This document shows positions 50,021-62,499 of a DNA stretch of 64,000 bases, piece by piece. This DNA comes from Physcomitrium patens (lineage: Eukaryota; Streptophyta; Bryopsida; Funariales; Funariaceae). The first letter of the stretch is position 1; the number at the start of each line of letters is the position of its first letter. Under the pieces are notes generated by a model, which saw only the letters and a program-made list of their open reading frames with translations, had not been told where the DNA came from and made no database searches. Position numbers and translations under genes: made by a program. The DNA lies in the NCBI RefSeq assembly GCF_000002425.4, contig NC_037275.1:1886636-1950635 (forward strand). Reading direction: 5' to 3'.

Positions 50021-51360
50021 TATAAAATCTTGTCTAAGAATGCGCCAGGCACTTGGTTGTGGAAGGTAAAAGAAAATTAAAACAATAAATTCTAATAAGT
50101 CTAATAGAATTATATTTTAATTATAATTAAAGATTAATAAACATAATCAAACATTATTCAAGTTCAATTAAATTTTTAAATAAGTTATAAAAAAACACAA
50201 AAAAATCCTAGGTGAATCTTAATTGAACCATAATCAAACTTTAGACAAATTCTAGGTAAATTCTAATAAAATTCTAAACATATCTTAGACAAACCTTAAA
50301 AAATTCTAATAAAATCCTAAAAAAAATTCTAATCAAATCTTAGACAAACCTTAGACAAATCCTAGACAAATCCTAAATAAATCCTATAGCAGATCGAAAC
50401 CTTTATAACTAACAATCAAACTATTGATTTCAACTTAAATTTTACATATCTCTTAATATTTAAGCTAGCAATAAACAAAAATATTTTAAAGAAGATCAAA
50501 CTTACCAAATAGAAGATAAATCCTAAAATTTGCTCAAATATTGGCCGGCCTACTTCTCCAATCTTGATGTTAATCTCTTTAAGCCAAAATCTCTTGATTC
50601 TATTGTTAAAAATCTTTCAAAATTCTTATATACATTAGAAATCAAGTCTACTATCTTTATACTTAAATTTCATCTTAATCCAACTAACAAAATACTGAAG
50701 ATCTTAGAAACCTTCATTGACCCTCAAAACTCCATTTTTCAAAACCTCAACCTACTTGAATTTCAATAATCTTCAATCTAGCTATTTAATTATGCTCAAA
50801 TTTATGGCATGCAATAAAAAAAATTATAATTACAATCCCACAAATTTTTACTAATAGATCTACTATCAAATCTACCAAATTCTTCCAAATATAAACCCTT
50901 TCTTTATTCTATAAAACCAAATTCATTGTAACAACCTTGACTTTGCAAAGGACTTATAAAGTCATTACAAACTCAAGTTGCTCAAAACCAATGCTCAAAA
51001 AAATCCTATAAAGTCTTCTCTCAAATTTCACTCTTTGATTTTCAAAAGAATTCTAGAATTGCCATAAATGAATGGTTTTGTGCCTTGGGGTTTAATTTTG
51101 ATTCTGGTTGGCAATTGGTCCTTTTTGGATATCAATCCAACCTATCCTAGGGATTTTTAAGCACAACCCTATCCTCACCTTTATCTTGATATCAACCATA
51201 TCAATTATTTACCTCATCTACCTTATTTTTACGGATTTATGGCCTTTCTAAGGTAGTAAAAGAGTTTCTATAGACTAGGAGGAAAATTAGGTCAAATTAG
51301 AATAATGTTTTGTCATTCACAATTCTTGGCCATGCTTTAATTCAATAATTGGAATCTAAT
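50020..51360 (-). repeat. Dispersed repeat, copy C (inverted)
   Basis: Inverted relative to B and E. It starts with the mirrored right-end phrase (CTAAGAATGCGCCAGGCACT, TGGTTGTGGAAGG), has a tract of TCCTAAAT/AATCCTA units at about 50.16-50.40 kb, and ends with the mirrored left-end phrase (TTTTGTGCCTTGGGGTTTAA). It continues to about 51.36 kb with flanking sequence also present at 62.1-62.4 kb. Confidence 0.7.
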
Positions 51361-51399
51361 TAAGAAGACAGATTTTCTTTTTTTTAAAAAAACTAACAC

Positions 51400-52090
51400 A
51401 ATTGAGATGTACAAGTCATAACCTGTGAATTGCAATGCCCTTGTTAATAATCTTAAAAATCTGATGACCCTCTGCTGAATTTTCACTTGTCAGTACGTGG
51501 TGACGAGGGCCTTCGAAAAGGACGCTCCAAAGCACCACAGTGAAATTTTGGGGACCGTGTGGGAGTAGACGGTGGTGCTAAGATGAATGCGCCTCAACAA
51601 AGACTAATTCTCTGAATTTGGTGTACAGTTGCGCAATCACCCAATGCACACATACGCACAAGCACTTAGATGTTCTCTTCCCTACTGCCACCGACAGCCA
51701 GTACCGCACCTGTTGCATCCGATCGGAAGATGACCTTATCACTGCCGATCTTCGAGTCCCAGCAAGAAAGAAATTGGATTTCTAATGCACGAGGTGTTCC
51801 ACGGTTGTGAGTGGGAGGAACGGCTCACAGTAGGAGACGTTCCACCTGTAAGTTACTGTAGATGGGTTCGGGCTCACTCCAACGGCCACAGTGGTTTTGT
51901 CCACTGCAATACCTCCCAAACCGGATCAAGAAAGGAAAAAAAAAAAAAAAAAAAAAAAAAAATCGTCGGTGTAGCATTGGCCACAACAGCCACTTCGACA
52001 GTCAACAAGGTCTCAGGACTCACAAAACCAAAGTGCTGGTTCAGGGCTCCATAAGTGGCGCTACTTCGCTTTTAGATGATGGATCATGAT
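51400..52090. other. GC-richer island of unknown content
   Basis: In the middle of a 20-kb AT-rich fossil bed, about 700 bp have gene-like composition. A short frame starts at the ATG at 51785 (MHEVFHGCEWEERLTVGDVPP on the + strand) and meets a strong donor-like CCT/GTAAGT at about 51848. A 27-base A run lies at 51936-51962. I recognise no family on either strand. It may be a gene fragment, a leader exon, a retrocopy, or a relic of a lost gene. Confidence 0.4.
51936..51962 (+). repeat. Poly-A tract
   Basis: Twenty-seven consecutive A residues inside the GC-richer island. It could be the tail of a retroposed transcript or simple slippage. Confidence 0.9.
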
Positions 52091-54500
52091 GTGCCTGTAT
52101 TAGATTTAAAAATGGAAAAAATATTTTACAATTTCCAATTTTATCTGCAAATCATGAGCACAATCGAGATTATCTATGAAGTGATTCATTATCAAGGATT
52201 AATGAGGAATTTAAAGATTTTTGCAAGGTACCACTATAGAGCAGGAATATAGTGGTACATCAAAGAAAGTATTTTCACATGGAGAGAATAATATCTTTTA
52301 TATAGATAATATAAAATTATCTAGGAATAGATTTGTTGTACATACACAATTTAATGGGTTACAAAAATGGAAGCAAAGAGGTGTATAAAAACTTATAAAA
52401 GACCTAAAAAAAATGGATGTCCTTGATAAAGATGCTTTAATAGTAATATAAATATAGAGACATGTTCAAAAGATTTTTGGAAGAAATAAGCTAGAAATAT
52501 AAGGACAAATATGATATGCGGCATTGATTAAGGCAACAAGGAATTTGTGAAGGTATTAGAAAAGACATATATTTCTTTACAAATGAAGAAGTGGAAGACA
52601 TGGATAAAACAAAAAAGACAATATTGGAAAGGTAATATGACGCCAACAACAACTTTGGTTCTTTTTTGTGCATACCAAAGGATGCACAAGTTTGGAGGTG
52701 GTGGATGTCGTATTGTGGTTTAGCTACCATGTGAAAATAATGTGATTATATATTTAATGTAAAATTTACTCAACAACATGGTGAGAGCCATGCTACTAGA
52801 TTTTAGTTGGTTATAGAGTATGATTAAATTACTACTTTAAAAGGAGGTTATTTAAAAGGATTCTTATTAGAATTTGTATAACTTTAATTTCTTTTGATAG
52901 TGGCTTTTAAGATTGGTTTTGATTGATAGTAACTTCTAAATATTTAGAGTCATCTTTGTCAGACATTGGTGACCTTTGAAAACTTATTTTGGTTCTTTTA
53001 TTTAATATTTAGAGCATAAATTATATAAATCTTATAAGAAAAAATATTGAAGAAGGATTTTGGTAGCAAAAGGAATAATTAGTGTACCAATATGGATGAA
53101 TGGAGATGGATGATATAAATTTCTATTCATATTGACTAAAAATCATATGTAATGGACTTGAAGGAGGCTGCTTTAGGCCATATTAGGAATTAGGATTAGT
53201 TTTTGGAAGCATTCAAACTTTGAAGACTAGGATTAAAGAGCTCAAGTTTTTGGCTATGGTTTTGGTACAAATCTTGTATGATTTGGAGTTTATATGAAGG
53301 AGATATAGGTGCTTAAAGTTAAGGTATTGATTTGGGAGCTACTATCACTCTTTTGACATAATGCATGCATATCAAGGGCAATTGAGGATCGGCAATGGCG
53401 ACTAGAGAGAGCACTTTTGCAGCTATACTTTTTATATACTACTTGCTAGATTTCAAGTTGAGGTGAAGGAGATATTGAATTTTTAAGTAAGTGTATGCAA
53501 TCTAAGGGTAGTAAGTGACCCAATTTACTAGTGGTTGTATCTTGAGCTATATCTTGAGCGATTTGACAAGATTTTGGCTCAAAATTTCAAAGAATGTGTA
53601 TATTCATGTTAATAAACTTTATACATGAAGTTTGATGGTATTTGAGTATTAAGTTTTTAAGGTATTAAGAAAATAGTACTCAAGTACTTGTAAATAAGGG
53701 TTTAAAGTATCTATCAGGATTTCTTAGATACTAGAAGATCGGAAGTGAAGTTGTAGTTCTTTTTTCTTTTTTTTTGCAATAAAACTTAAAGGTAAAATCT
53801 ACCTACTTTATAAATTTTAATCAAATTGAATGGTTGGATCAAGACTTATGAATTTCTAAAGTTTAGAATGAAAAAATCCTTTGTATAAAAAATATATATT
53901 TTTTGAAGGAATTTTGCTATATTTTGAATTTTATGCAAAATAAAGGAGTTTTGGGAGCTAAGACAAGATACATATGAAAGTTTAAGCTAAATTCTCTATA
54001 GCTAGATATCTTGTGTATTTTGAGATAGCAAATCATGCGATACGACATTGGAACAATATTCTACCATAAGAGAAAGGACATGATTGGATGCAGATGTTGA
54101 AGCAACTCCAATCATATCTATTTTTTTACTTCCTACTATTCTTGTTGCTCCTTGTGGTATTTAAGTAAATTGATGCATCACAAGTATTAACTTCTTCGAT
54201 TGCTCTTATATTTGTGTTGTTGCACTCTTCATTTCAAGAAGCTCAACTATGATAATACTTAAAAAATAAATATCTAATATTATTCAAGACAAATAGAATA
54301 GAGGATTTGAGAACAAAAAAGATAGTAATAACAATGTAAGTTTGGAAGAGGATAATTTGTAACTTCTAATATACTTATGACTAATGAAGAAATAGGGGTA
54401 ATCCACTCTTAATTAAGAGAAGACAAAGCTCTAATATTGTAAGTGTACTCTTGTTAATATGTCAAGCTCATGAATTGAAAGAAGATGCATAAACTTGAAA
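52091..54500. other. AT-rich stretch, probable unrecognised repeat debris
   Basis: No gene. Some stretches have the look of decayed coding sequence (about 52.2-52.75 kb) but no domain can be named. No LTR or inverted arms could be placed. Confidence 0.4.
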
Positions 54501-54995
54501 AATCTATGTCAAAGGAAAAGTCACAAATAGAAATAAAATAATATGTATATTAAAAAGAAAGTAGAATAGCTATTGCCAAATGATAAGGAAACTAAAGACT
54601 TTCAAATTTAGACTAGAAGTAAGAAAGAAATTGATAAGAGTGAAGAAGGCTTTACTCTTGCCTCTATATATATTATCTAATTAGGAGCTATGTGGCAATG
54701 TTCTATAGGACCTCTAATATGTGTTGACTTTGCAAGACACATATCTTAGCTTATAACACAAGTTTTCTATGTGTGGACTACATAATTAGCTTGTTCTTCA
54801 AGCTACCAACATATGTGGTACATGGCCAATTTTTTGACTATATTTTTAACCTAAAAAATTAATTATAGACACCTATAAAGTCAAAACAGTGTCTATGAAG
54901 CTTTTGTAGAAGATATTATAGAATTAATCTATTTTTATTTACTATTATCTAAATCATATAGATAATTATTGATTTACATGTGTATATCCATGATA
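54500..54995 (-). repeat. Gypsy LTR fossil (minus orientation)
   Basis: On the minus strand from 54995 it shares ATCATGGATATACACATG, AGAAGCTTCATAGACAC, AACATATTAG-like and AGCCTTCTTCACTCTTATC with the other LTR pieces in this window. The low-coordinate boundary is approximate and no internal region can be assigned with confidence. Confidence 0.65.
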
Positions 54996-57622
54996 CTAGG
55001 TCAATTGGATGTTTTTAAATACAATGGTGAAGTCAAAAATAAAAAAATATTGTTTCTACTAATAGAAAATAGGGAGACTAGTAGCTAATATAGTCCTTAT
55101 AGAAAAAGAGATGCACAAGTTCTATATGGATTGTAGCACCATTAAGGTAGTTATGAAAATAAGACTAAGGCCTTGTGACCTCTTTTAGATACCTATATAG
55201 ACTACATGTGAGTCTTAGTGAGGTTTAAATCCTTGATCTATGAACAAGTTACTCTTGAGATAAAATATTTTTACTTATTTATTTATTTATTTTAAACTTC
55301 CATAATATATTCATATTAATTTGGATTTATATGTTTTTTATATCATTAGAAAGATAAAAAAAAAAATTGAAAATATATTTAAATATTTTAAATTTATTTT
55401 TTTAAAAGATTAAAACTTAATAAAAAAATCATGAAAAAATTTTAGATAGTATAATTTTTTGATTTTATTTATTTCATTTTTTTTATATTTGTTTTCTTTT
55501 GATCTTACTATTTGCTTCTTTTAATTCATACCATTAGTTATAAGCAACTCTTAATTAAGTCCATCTTATAGTTTGAATTAAAAGATAAAATTTATCTTCA
55601 CAATCATGAAAAATGGGTGGTATTGGTGCAAAAGAGTGTCATTGTTACTTTAGATTTATTGCTGCTACTTCTTTGTTTATATCCTATTGCTTAAGAAATA
55701 ATGAGATAATATATCTAACTCCTATGACTTACATCTTAGCATCATCAATGGCTCAATGCCATAGTCTATCTTACAACTTTGAATCTTCTTTGACCAATAA
55801 TGGCCACATTCAAACTTACTCTATCTTTTTCTTCTACTTCTATTATTTCTTTGTAGAGCTAGTATAATTGCTACTGCTCTTGCTACTAGTATCTTAAATT
55901 CTCTCCTAGTTCATTAAATTTAAGAAGGTGTTAGATAAATAAAAGTTAAATATAAAAATAAGGAACTTTAAAATGTTTCAAATGCAACTTGTGTCATGTG
56001 AGAGTTCTCTTATATACTTCCTAAAATGTAATTTAAATACCACTAAGCTCTGTAATCATTAGCTATTCTTTGTTGTACATACAAAGCTAGATATAGATTG
56101 TGAATAAGCTTCCTTATCTATTTCAAAAACTAAGAGTACTTGCACCTAGATCTCTAATCTTATCTTTTCACAAAAAATTTCTAAAGATTGAAATTTATCT
56201 ATTGCTTCTAGAACATTCAAAAAAGTACTAACTCCAAGAGTATAACATTCATATTTAAATACCTTTATAATTAAAGCTCAAGTTCTATCTTGACATAAGC
56301 AATGATGCTTGAGCAAAAAAAAATGGATAGAAATAATGAGCAGGTGTTATAATCAGAACATTCTTAGAATTAGCTTTTTAGAGTTAACAAACTATTGCAT
56401 AGACTTGCTTGTGAACACTTGTGTATAAGCTCTACCTAGCTCCAATCATATTAATGGTATAATATTTTGAATTGAAATATTTTAATTTTCATCTTTTGAA
56501 TATTACAATTGCCACAATTGTAGACGACCTTCTTTAAAGCTAACAATAAATTACTTAAGCATATCTATGACCACCCTATATACAAAAAATTATAGATTTT
56601 ATTTTTATTTTTATTTTTATTTTTTCAATATACACACTCATTTTTACAAGTCTATGCATACTTTGTATAGACTTCCCTACAAAGAAGCTAAGTTATCTCA
56701 ACTTTCTTTTTGTAGATAACATCTATCTAATTTGCATATAATTAATCAATCTTAGATGAAAGATGTTAAATCATTCATATAAGATATTATAAATAATCAT
56801 TCATATAAGATATTCTAAATAATCATTTATATAGGATATTCTAAGCATATTTTATATATCCTAAAGTAAACAAATGAAAGCTATGGTGCCTTTGAACTTA
56901 AAATCTTTGCAATTCTAATACTTATGAACTTCCAAAAAATACACCAAAATTTAAGTTTTTATCTAAATTAAGTAAATAAATCTATTATATTTATACTAGA
57001 TACATAATTGAATTTTTTTTCAAGTGATAAATAAATAATAAAAACTTCCAATAGAGTACAAAAATTCTACAATAAATATAATAAGTCAAGCCACTATAAA
57101 TATTATAAAAGTGTATTAATCTACAATGAAAGAAGTAAAATATTCAAATTCTTCTTTTAAAGACTCAATTTAAAAAAGATGAGTCTTTTTAAAATTTTGG
57201 AATATTTAAATAGGAAGTTAAAGACCTCCAAAACCGTCTTTTAAGAATCCTTCTAAGATCTTTTTTAAGACTTAAGACTCAAGTCTTATACTCATAGTGG
57301 CTCTATATTCCACAATACACTCTAGTATAAAATCACTATGTTTTTGACGTAATATTATATTTGTATAAATAAATTAATTATACATATAATAATCATTTGA
57401 TTGAATTACATAAAATAAAAATAAAATTATAACTACAATTATCATTTTATTTTAAAATTAAAATTAAAATATTTAATATATTAATAAAATAAAAAATTAC
57501 AACAAACTACATACATCTAAAAGTAGAGTTAAAGTAATAGAAGTTCAAATCAACTAAAGAGAGTTCATTAGCACCTAAAAAAAAAGATTTATAATAATAG
57601 GTTATTACAAAGTAAAGGATTT
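54996..57622. other. AT-rich stretch with possible gag debris
   Basis: No intact gene. On the minus strand near 55.6-56.3 kb a few phrases are reminiscent of retroelement gag sequence, but the match is too weak to assign. The remainder, to the LTR at 57.62 kb, holds nothing recognisable. Confidence 0.35.
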
Positions 57623-58650
57623 TGTCATGGATATACATATTTATTCTAATAATTATCTATATGATTAAATAGAAGTAGATAAAAAAAATATATATATTTT
57701 ATAATATTTTTTAGAGATACTTTTTAGAAGCTTCATAAAAATTGGTTTGATTTTATATATATTTGTAGCTAATTGGTAGGTTAAAAATTTTGTCATTAAG
57801 TTAATTACATATTGGTAGCTTATAGAATAAGCTAATTATGTGGCGCACATATAAAAAAAACTTACCTTGCAAGTTACATATCTTGCAGAGTCAACATATT
57901 TTTGAAGTTTGATATGAAATAGGGCCAATCTATCTTAGAAGTCTAAGACTCTTTTAATTACTAGCCATAGAAAATTTCATCACAAAGTAAGATAAAATAG
58001 ACTAGAATAAAAATAAACAGAACTAAATAAAATAAAATACAAAAGACAAAACTGAGCAAACATAAATAGAAAAAAATAGAATTGAATAAGAAGATGTAAA
58101 ATCAAACTTTACAAAGAGAGAACGTCCAAAGCTATATCTGGTTAGTCTTATTTATACTTTCTTCTACTACCCTAGACTTTCTAAAATATTTTTAGATAAT
58201 AGATCCTACTTAGATAACTGCCTTAAATTCCTTCTAGAAGGTTTTATGGTGGACCCTTTCTAAATAATCATCCTAAGCTTTTTTTAAAATATTCTATGGT
58301 AGATTCTACCTAGATAACTATCCTAAGCTCTTTCTAGAATGTTTTCTACTGGGATCCTATATGATCCATTAATCTAGTCTTAATTCTAGAAAATTTCAAA
58401 AAATTTCAACCATAGTGCCAACTATCTATCCATATATGTCAACAATACAAATATCTTATTTATATTCCATTATATTATAGGACATTGCTACATAGCTCCT
58501 AATTAAGAGTATGTATAGAAACAAGAGTGAAACCTTTTTCACTCTTATCAATGCCTTTTTAGTCATTAGTCTTGTTTCAAGATTTTCTAGTCTTCTTGTC
58601 TTTGGCAATAGCCATTTTAGTTTAATACTATATCATCTTTGAATAATTTT
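57623..58650 (+). repeat. Gypsy LTR fossil with a nested insertion
   Basis: The LTR starts TGTCATGGATATACAT at 57623 and follows the other LTR copies to about 57.91 kb. It then breaks off and resumes at about 58.48 kb with GGACATTGCTACATAGCTCC and continues through CACTCTTATCAATGCC to about 58.65 kb. The roughly 560 bp between have no counterpart in the other LTRs. Confidence 0.7.
57915..58475. mobile_element. Unidentified insertion inside the LTR
   Basis: About 560 bp that interrupt the LTR. It contains internal near-repeats around 58.19-58.34 kb (ATTTTTAGATAATAGATCC, TTAGATAACTGCC; TAGATTCTACCTAGATAACT) with a period near 65 bp. No coding sequence, and neither the class nor a target duplication could be determined. 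Confidence 0.5.
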
Positions 58651-59600
58651 TTAGTCTTTTTGAGTGACACAAGAATGTATTGATATTTTAGTTCTTTGAA
58701 ATTAATATATTTGGCAATTTGATAAGAATACTAAGTTATTATTTTTGTTTTGTTTTAAAAGTGAGTATATTATCTCACTTCTATTATTATATTTTGAAGA
58801 TTATAAATTATCCACCTTTAAATAAATTATTTAATTTTCTAATTCTATTTTTTTTTCTTAAAGAGAGCAAATTATTCCTCTTGATAGAAATTTTTATTTG
58901 ATATTAGAAGTTATAGATTAGCCTCCTCTAATTTTACTTGTAAATTTGTTAAGTTGTTGAAATAGAAAGAAAAATCATGGATGCTATACTTGATAGAAAT
59001 GAGAATAGATTTATAATTATTGCAAATCTTCACAAATTTGTCAATACTTTTAGAGTGAAAATTTCACACATCACCAATGCCAACCACAAAAATATTAATC
59101 CTATGCTTGTGGAAGAAATTCAAAATCTACCATGTCATGTTCAAAAATAGCATAATATGTAAAAATAATATAAAATTTTATGAAAGTCTTACCTTTGATA
59201 TCATAACAAGTCCAAATCATTCAATCATTTTCTTCTTGAAAATTTGATTTAATTCTATTTCTTATATAAAACATATTAGGTACTTTGAAATATTCCTTCC
59301 ATCAAATTGATCAATTTTATTGGCCATTTCTTGTAATGTTTTGTTTGCCAAAGCTTCTTTATAATTGTTGCTTTGCTGTTGCTACATAAATAATGAAAAA
59401 TCTTGAAAAATATTTGCAAAGGTTGGATCCATGTATATACCTTGTCTTTTAAAAGAAACTCTACTAAAAGATCTACTTGAAGCTTTTCCTATAGCTCCTT
59501 CAAAATTCTTGCTCTTATTCTCTATTAAATAAAAATAAAAAAAATTAAACTCTAATACCTCCCACCTCAAGCTTTTACATTGAGTTCACCTCTTATATTA
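58651..59600 (-). mobile_element. Gypsy gag fossil (minus strand)
   Basis: On the minus strand about 59.0-59.58 kb reads as retroelement gag, with QGIYMDPTFANIFQDF and ALANKTLQEMANKIDQFDG. It is old, with many breaks. The part from 58.65 to 58.98 kb is AT-rich and unassigned. Confidence 0.5.
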
Positions 59601-60660
59601 TATTATGTGACGCCTTACTTGAGAATGCACTAAACACTTAGTTATAGAAGATAGAAGGAATATTGTAATAATAAGATTTTAATTCTAATAGAATCCTAAA
59701 TAACTCCAATTAAATCTTAACAATGCTAATTAAGATTTAATCAAATCCAAAAAAACATCAAAAGAATTATGAAATAAGCATGAAGAAATCCTAAAGAAAT
59801 TTAAAAGAAATATTAAAATAAAACTCAAAATATATCTTAAATAAATTTTAATCAAATCTTAATTTAATCTTAGTTAAAATCCTAGTAGTCTTTATTTAAA
59901 TCCTAAGTCAAATCCTAACTAAATCCTAAACAAACTTTAAATCCTAATCAATTCATAAATCTTAAATCAAACTCTAATCAAATTAACTTAATCTTGAGGT
60001 AGTTTAGAACGTCAATATCTATCAATTATATCATTAATCCTTCTTAAGATTTTATACACCTTTCAACAACTAAGTTGGCAATAAGCATATAAAATTTGAA
60101 GGAAATCAAATCTCAATTCGACTCAGGTGTTGGTTGGCTTCCTACTCGAATCTGAATGTTAAATTTTCAATGCCAATATTTTCTTCTTGAACCATTGAAT
60201 TGCCTTCAAAATATACTTAAATTGTGGAAAATCAAGTCTAGTCTCCATATAAAAATATTCACTTCAATCCAATCAACAGATTGCTAAAGTTCTTAAAAAT
60301 ACTCATTGGCCTAGAAATTCCAATTTTTGAGACCTTGATCCATAAAAACCTTTATATATTTTGACCTAACTATTTGGTTGACTCCAAAATTTGCACACAT
60401 ACTAACAACTAAAACACCAACACGTTATCCAAAATTCACTCATATATACACCATATAATTTAAAAAATCCCCAACTTTGTAAACATAATTTTATTGCTTA
60501 AAATCTAATCTAGCCAAGAAAATCACTAACTTTGAAAAACTTCCAAAAACTTAATATTAACTTGATTGATCTCAAACTAATGCTTAAAAATCTCTTTATA
60601 AGTCTATTATCAAATTCTACTCTCCAATGTCGTGTTGTAATGCGACTATATGGTGAAAGA
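59601..60660 (-). repeat. Dispersed repeat, copy D (inverted)
   Basis: Same orientation as copy C. It starts TGTGACGCCTTACTTGAGAA, has a tract of AATCCTAA/TAAATCTTAA units from about 59.69 to 59.99 kb, and ends near 60.65 kb. It is the mirror of copy E, which begins about 75 bp further on. Confidence 0.7.
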
Positions 60661-60734
60661 TGATAATATGGATCTTATTATAGAAGAGCCTCCTAAAAAT
60701 GTATATATCAAGAGTAAATTCTAATAAAAATTAC

Positions 60735-62095
60735 TTAAAAAAACTAAATGTTGATACCCAGAGAGGACCGGTTATGAACCAAGGTCGAAATCAGACCCCG
60801 AGGCACAAAACCGAGTCTTGACGACGACTTTGGGATTCTATGGCAAATTGTAGAGTAGAGTTTGATAAAAGATTGGATAGGGTTTCTATGGGCATTGATT
60901 TTGGGTGATTTGAAGTTGTAATGACTTTGTAAGAGCTTTGCAAAGTCAAGGTTTGTTTTGGCTGACTTGAGTTTTATGAAATAAAATAGGGTTTACGTTT
61001 TGGGTGATTTCAAGAGTTTTGTAATAGATCTATAAGTGAAATTTTGTGAGTTTATGGTTATAATTGTATTTTTTATGTTTGGTGAATTTGAGCTCGATTT
61101 AACGGTTGAATTGAGGAATATTGAGGTTCAAGTCGCTCAAGGTCTCAGAAAGTAGAATTTTAGGTCTAGTGAGGATTTTTAAGATTTCTTGCAATCTACT
61201 AGTTGGATTAGTGTGAAACTTATGTGAGAAGATATTAGACTTGTTGTTCTATGTGTATGAGAATTTTGAAAACAATCGAATGGTGCAAAGGAGAGATATT
61301 GGCTCTGGAAGATTGGCATTAAGGTTGGAGAAGGATGCCAACCAATACCCAAGCACATTTTTGAGGTTATTGCCTATTTAGTAATTCCGATCCTTTTCAA
61401 AATTTTTGTGATTGTTTTCAACTTAGTTGTTAAGAAATGTAAAGAATTTGAGTTAAGATTGACGGTTTATTCATTAGTTATTGAGGTTTAAATCTGTCGT
61501 AGGAATTATTAGGATTTGGTTAGTAATTGGTTTAGGATTAGGGTTCAGTTTAGGATTTGGATAGGGTTTGGTTTAGAGTTAGGATTCGGTTTAGGATTTG
61601 GATAGGATTTGGTTTAGGATTTAGGATAGGATTTAGGATAGGATTTAGGGTTTGGTTTAGGATATGGATAGGATTTGATTTAGGATTTAATTAGGGTTTA
61701 GTTTAGGATTTAGAATTTGGATTTAGGGTTTGATTAGGATTTGGTTTAGGATTTTATTAGGATTTTATTAGGATTTAAGATTTAATTAATTTTGGCCTAA
61801 AGTTTGAATGAAGTCCAATAGGATTTTAACTAGAATTAAATTAAAATTGAATTAAAATATATTTGAAAGATATTTGTGATTATTCTAATATTTCTTTAAG
61901 ATTTTTTATTATTTCTTTGAAATTTCTTTGAGGTTTCTTTGAATTTGATTAAGCTTATTTAACATTATTATGATCCAATTAGAGCATTATTAGTATTCTA
62001 TTAGAATTAGGGTTTTATTATTGCAATTTCTATTCTTTCTTCCACAGCCAAGTGCCCGAAGTATTCTCAAGCAAGACTTCATGTATTACGACACC
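60735..62095 (+). repeat. Dispersed repeat, copy E (best preserved)
   Basis: The copy with the highest GC. The left end reads GTTGATACCCAGAGAGGACC and GAGGCACAAAACCGAGTC; from 61.50 to 61.79 kb runs a dense tract of TTTAGGATT, TTTGGATAGG and GGTTTAGG units containing exact TTTAGGG at 61644-61650 and 61722-61728; the right end reads TTCCACAGCCAAGTGCCCGA and ATGTATTACGACA. On the minus strand the element would start TGTCGTAATACATG, so an LTR-like TG start is possible. No coding sequence. Confidence 0.75.
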
Positions 62096-62099
62096 GATC

Positions 62100-62430
62100 T
62101 ACCAAAGAACCTTAAAGTTGCCATGTGTTTGTGGTTTTGTATCTTAGGATTTGATTTCAATTAAAGTTGACAACCAATCCTCTTGGAGTATCAATATTTG
62201 ATAATTTGAGGTAATTTTTACTTGAACATATTAATAATTCCTTTCTAAACATGTCTATATCAATTACTTATCTTATTTATCTTGATTTGAGGCATTTATG
62301 TCCCTAAAAAGTAAATAGAAGCTCCTTCTACAAAAGACAATATTAAGACTAAACTTTTTATTATCTTTGTATCATTTATCTTTATTTTTCTACCACAACT
62401 TTCTACTAGGCTCTTCTATAATGACACCTA
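62100..62430 (-). repeat. Inverted left-end fragment of the dispersed repeat
   Basis: Immediately right of copy E the left-end phrase recurs in inverted form (TTGTGGTTTTGTATCTTAGG), followed by flanking sequence similar to 51.1-51.3 kb and ending with GGCTCTTCTATAAT, the mirror of sequence at about 60.68-60.70 kb. Confidence 0.6.
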
Positions 62431-62499
62431 TTTTTTTTTTTTTACCATATATTCATATTATTATATAATAATAAATATTTTTTTAAGAAATAAGAATAA

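Noticed and set aside
55613-55867. An 84-residue + strand frame (MGGIGAKECHCY...)
   Set aside because: No motif; the same DNA read on the other strand looks more like decayed gag.
61499-61790. An interstitial telomere
   Set aside because: Only two exact TTTAGGG units are present, and the tract is part of a dispersed repeat found in both orientations; kept only as a telomere-like tract.
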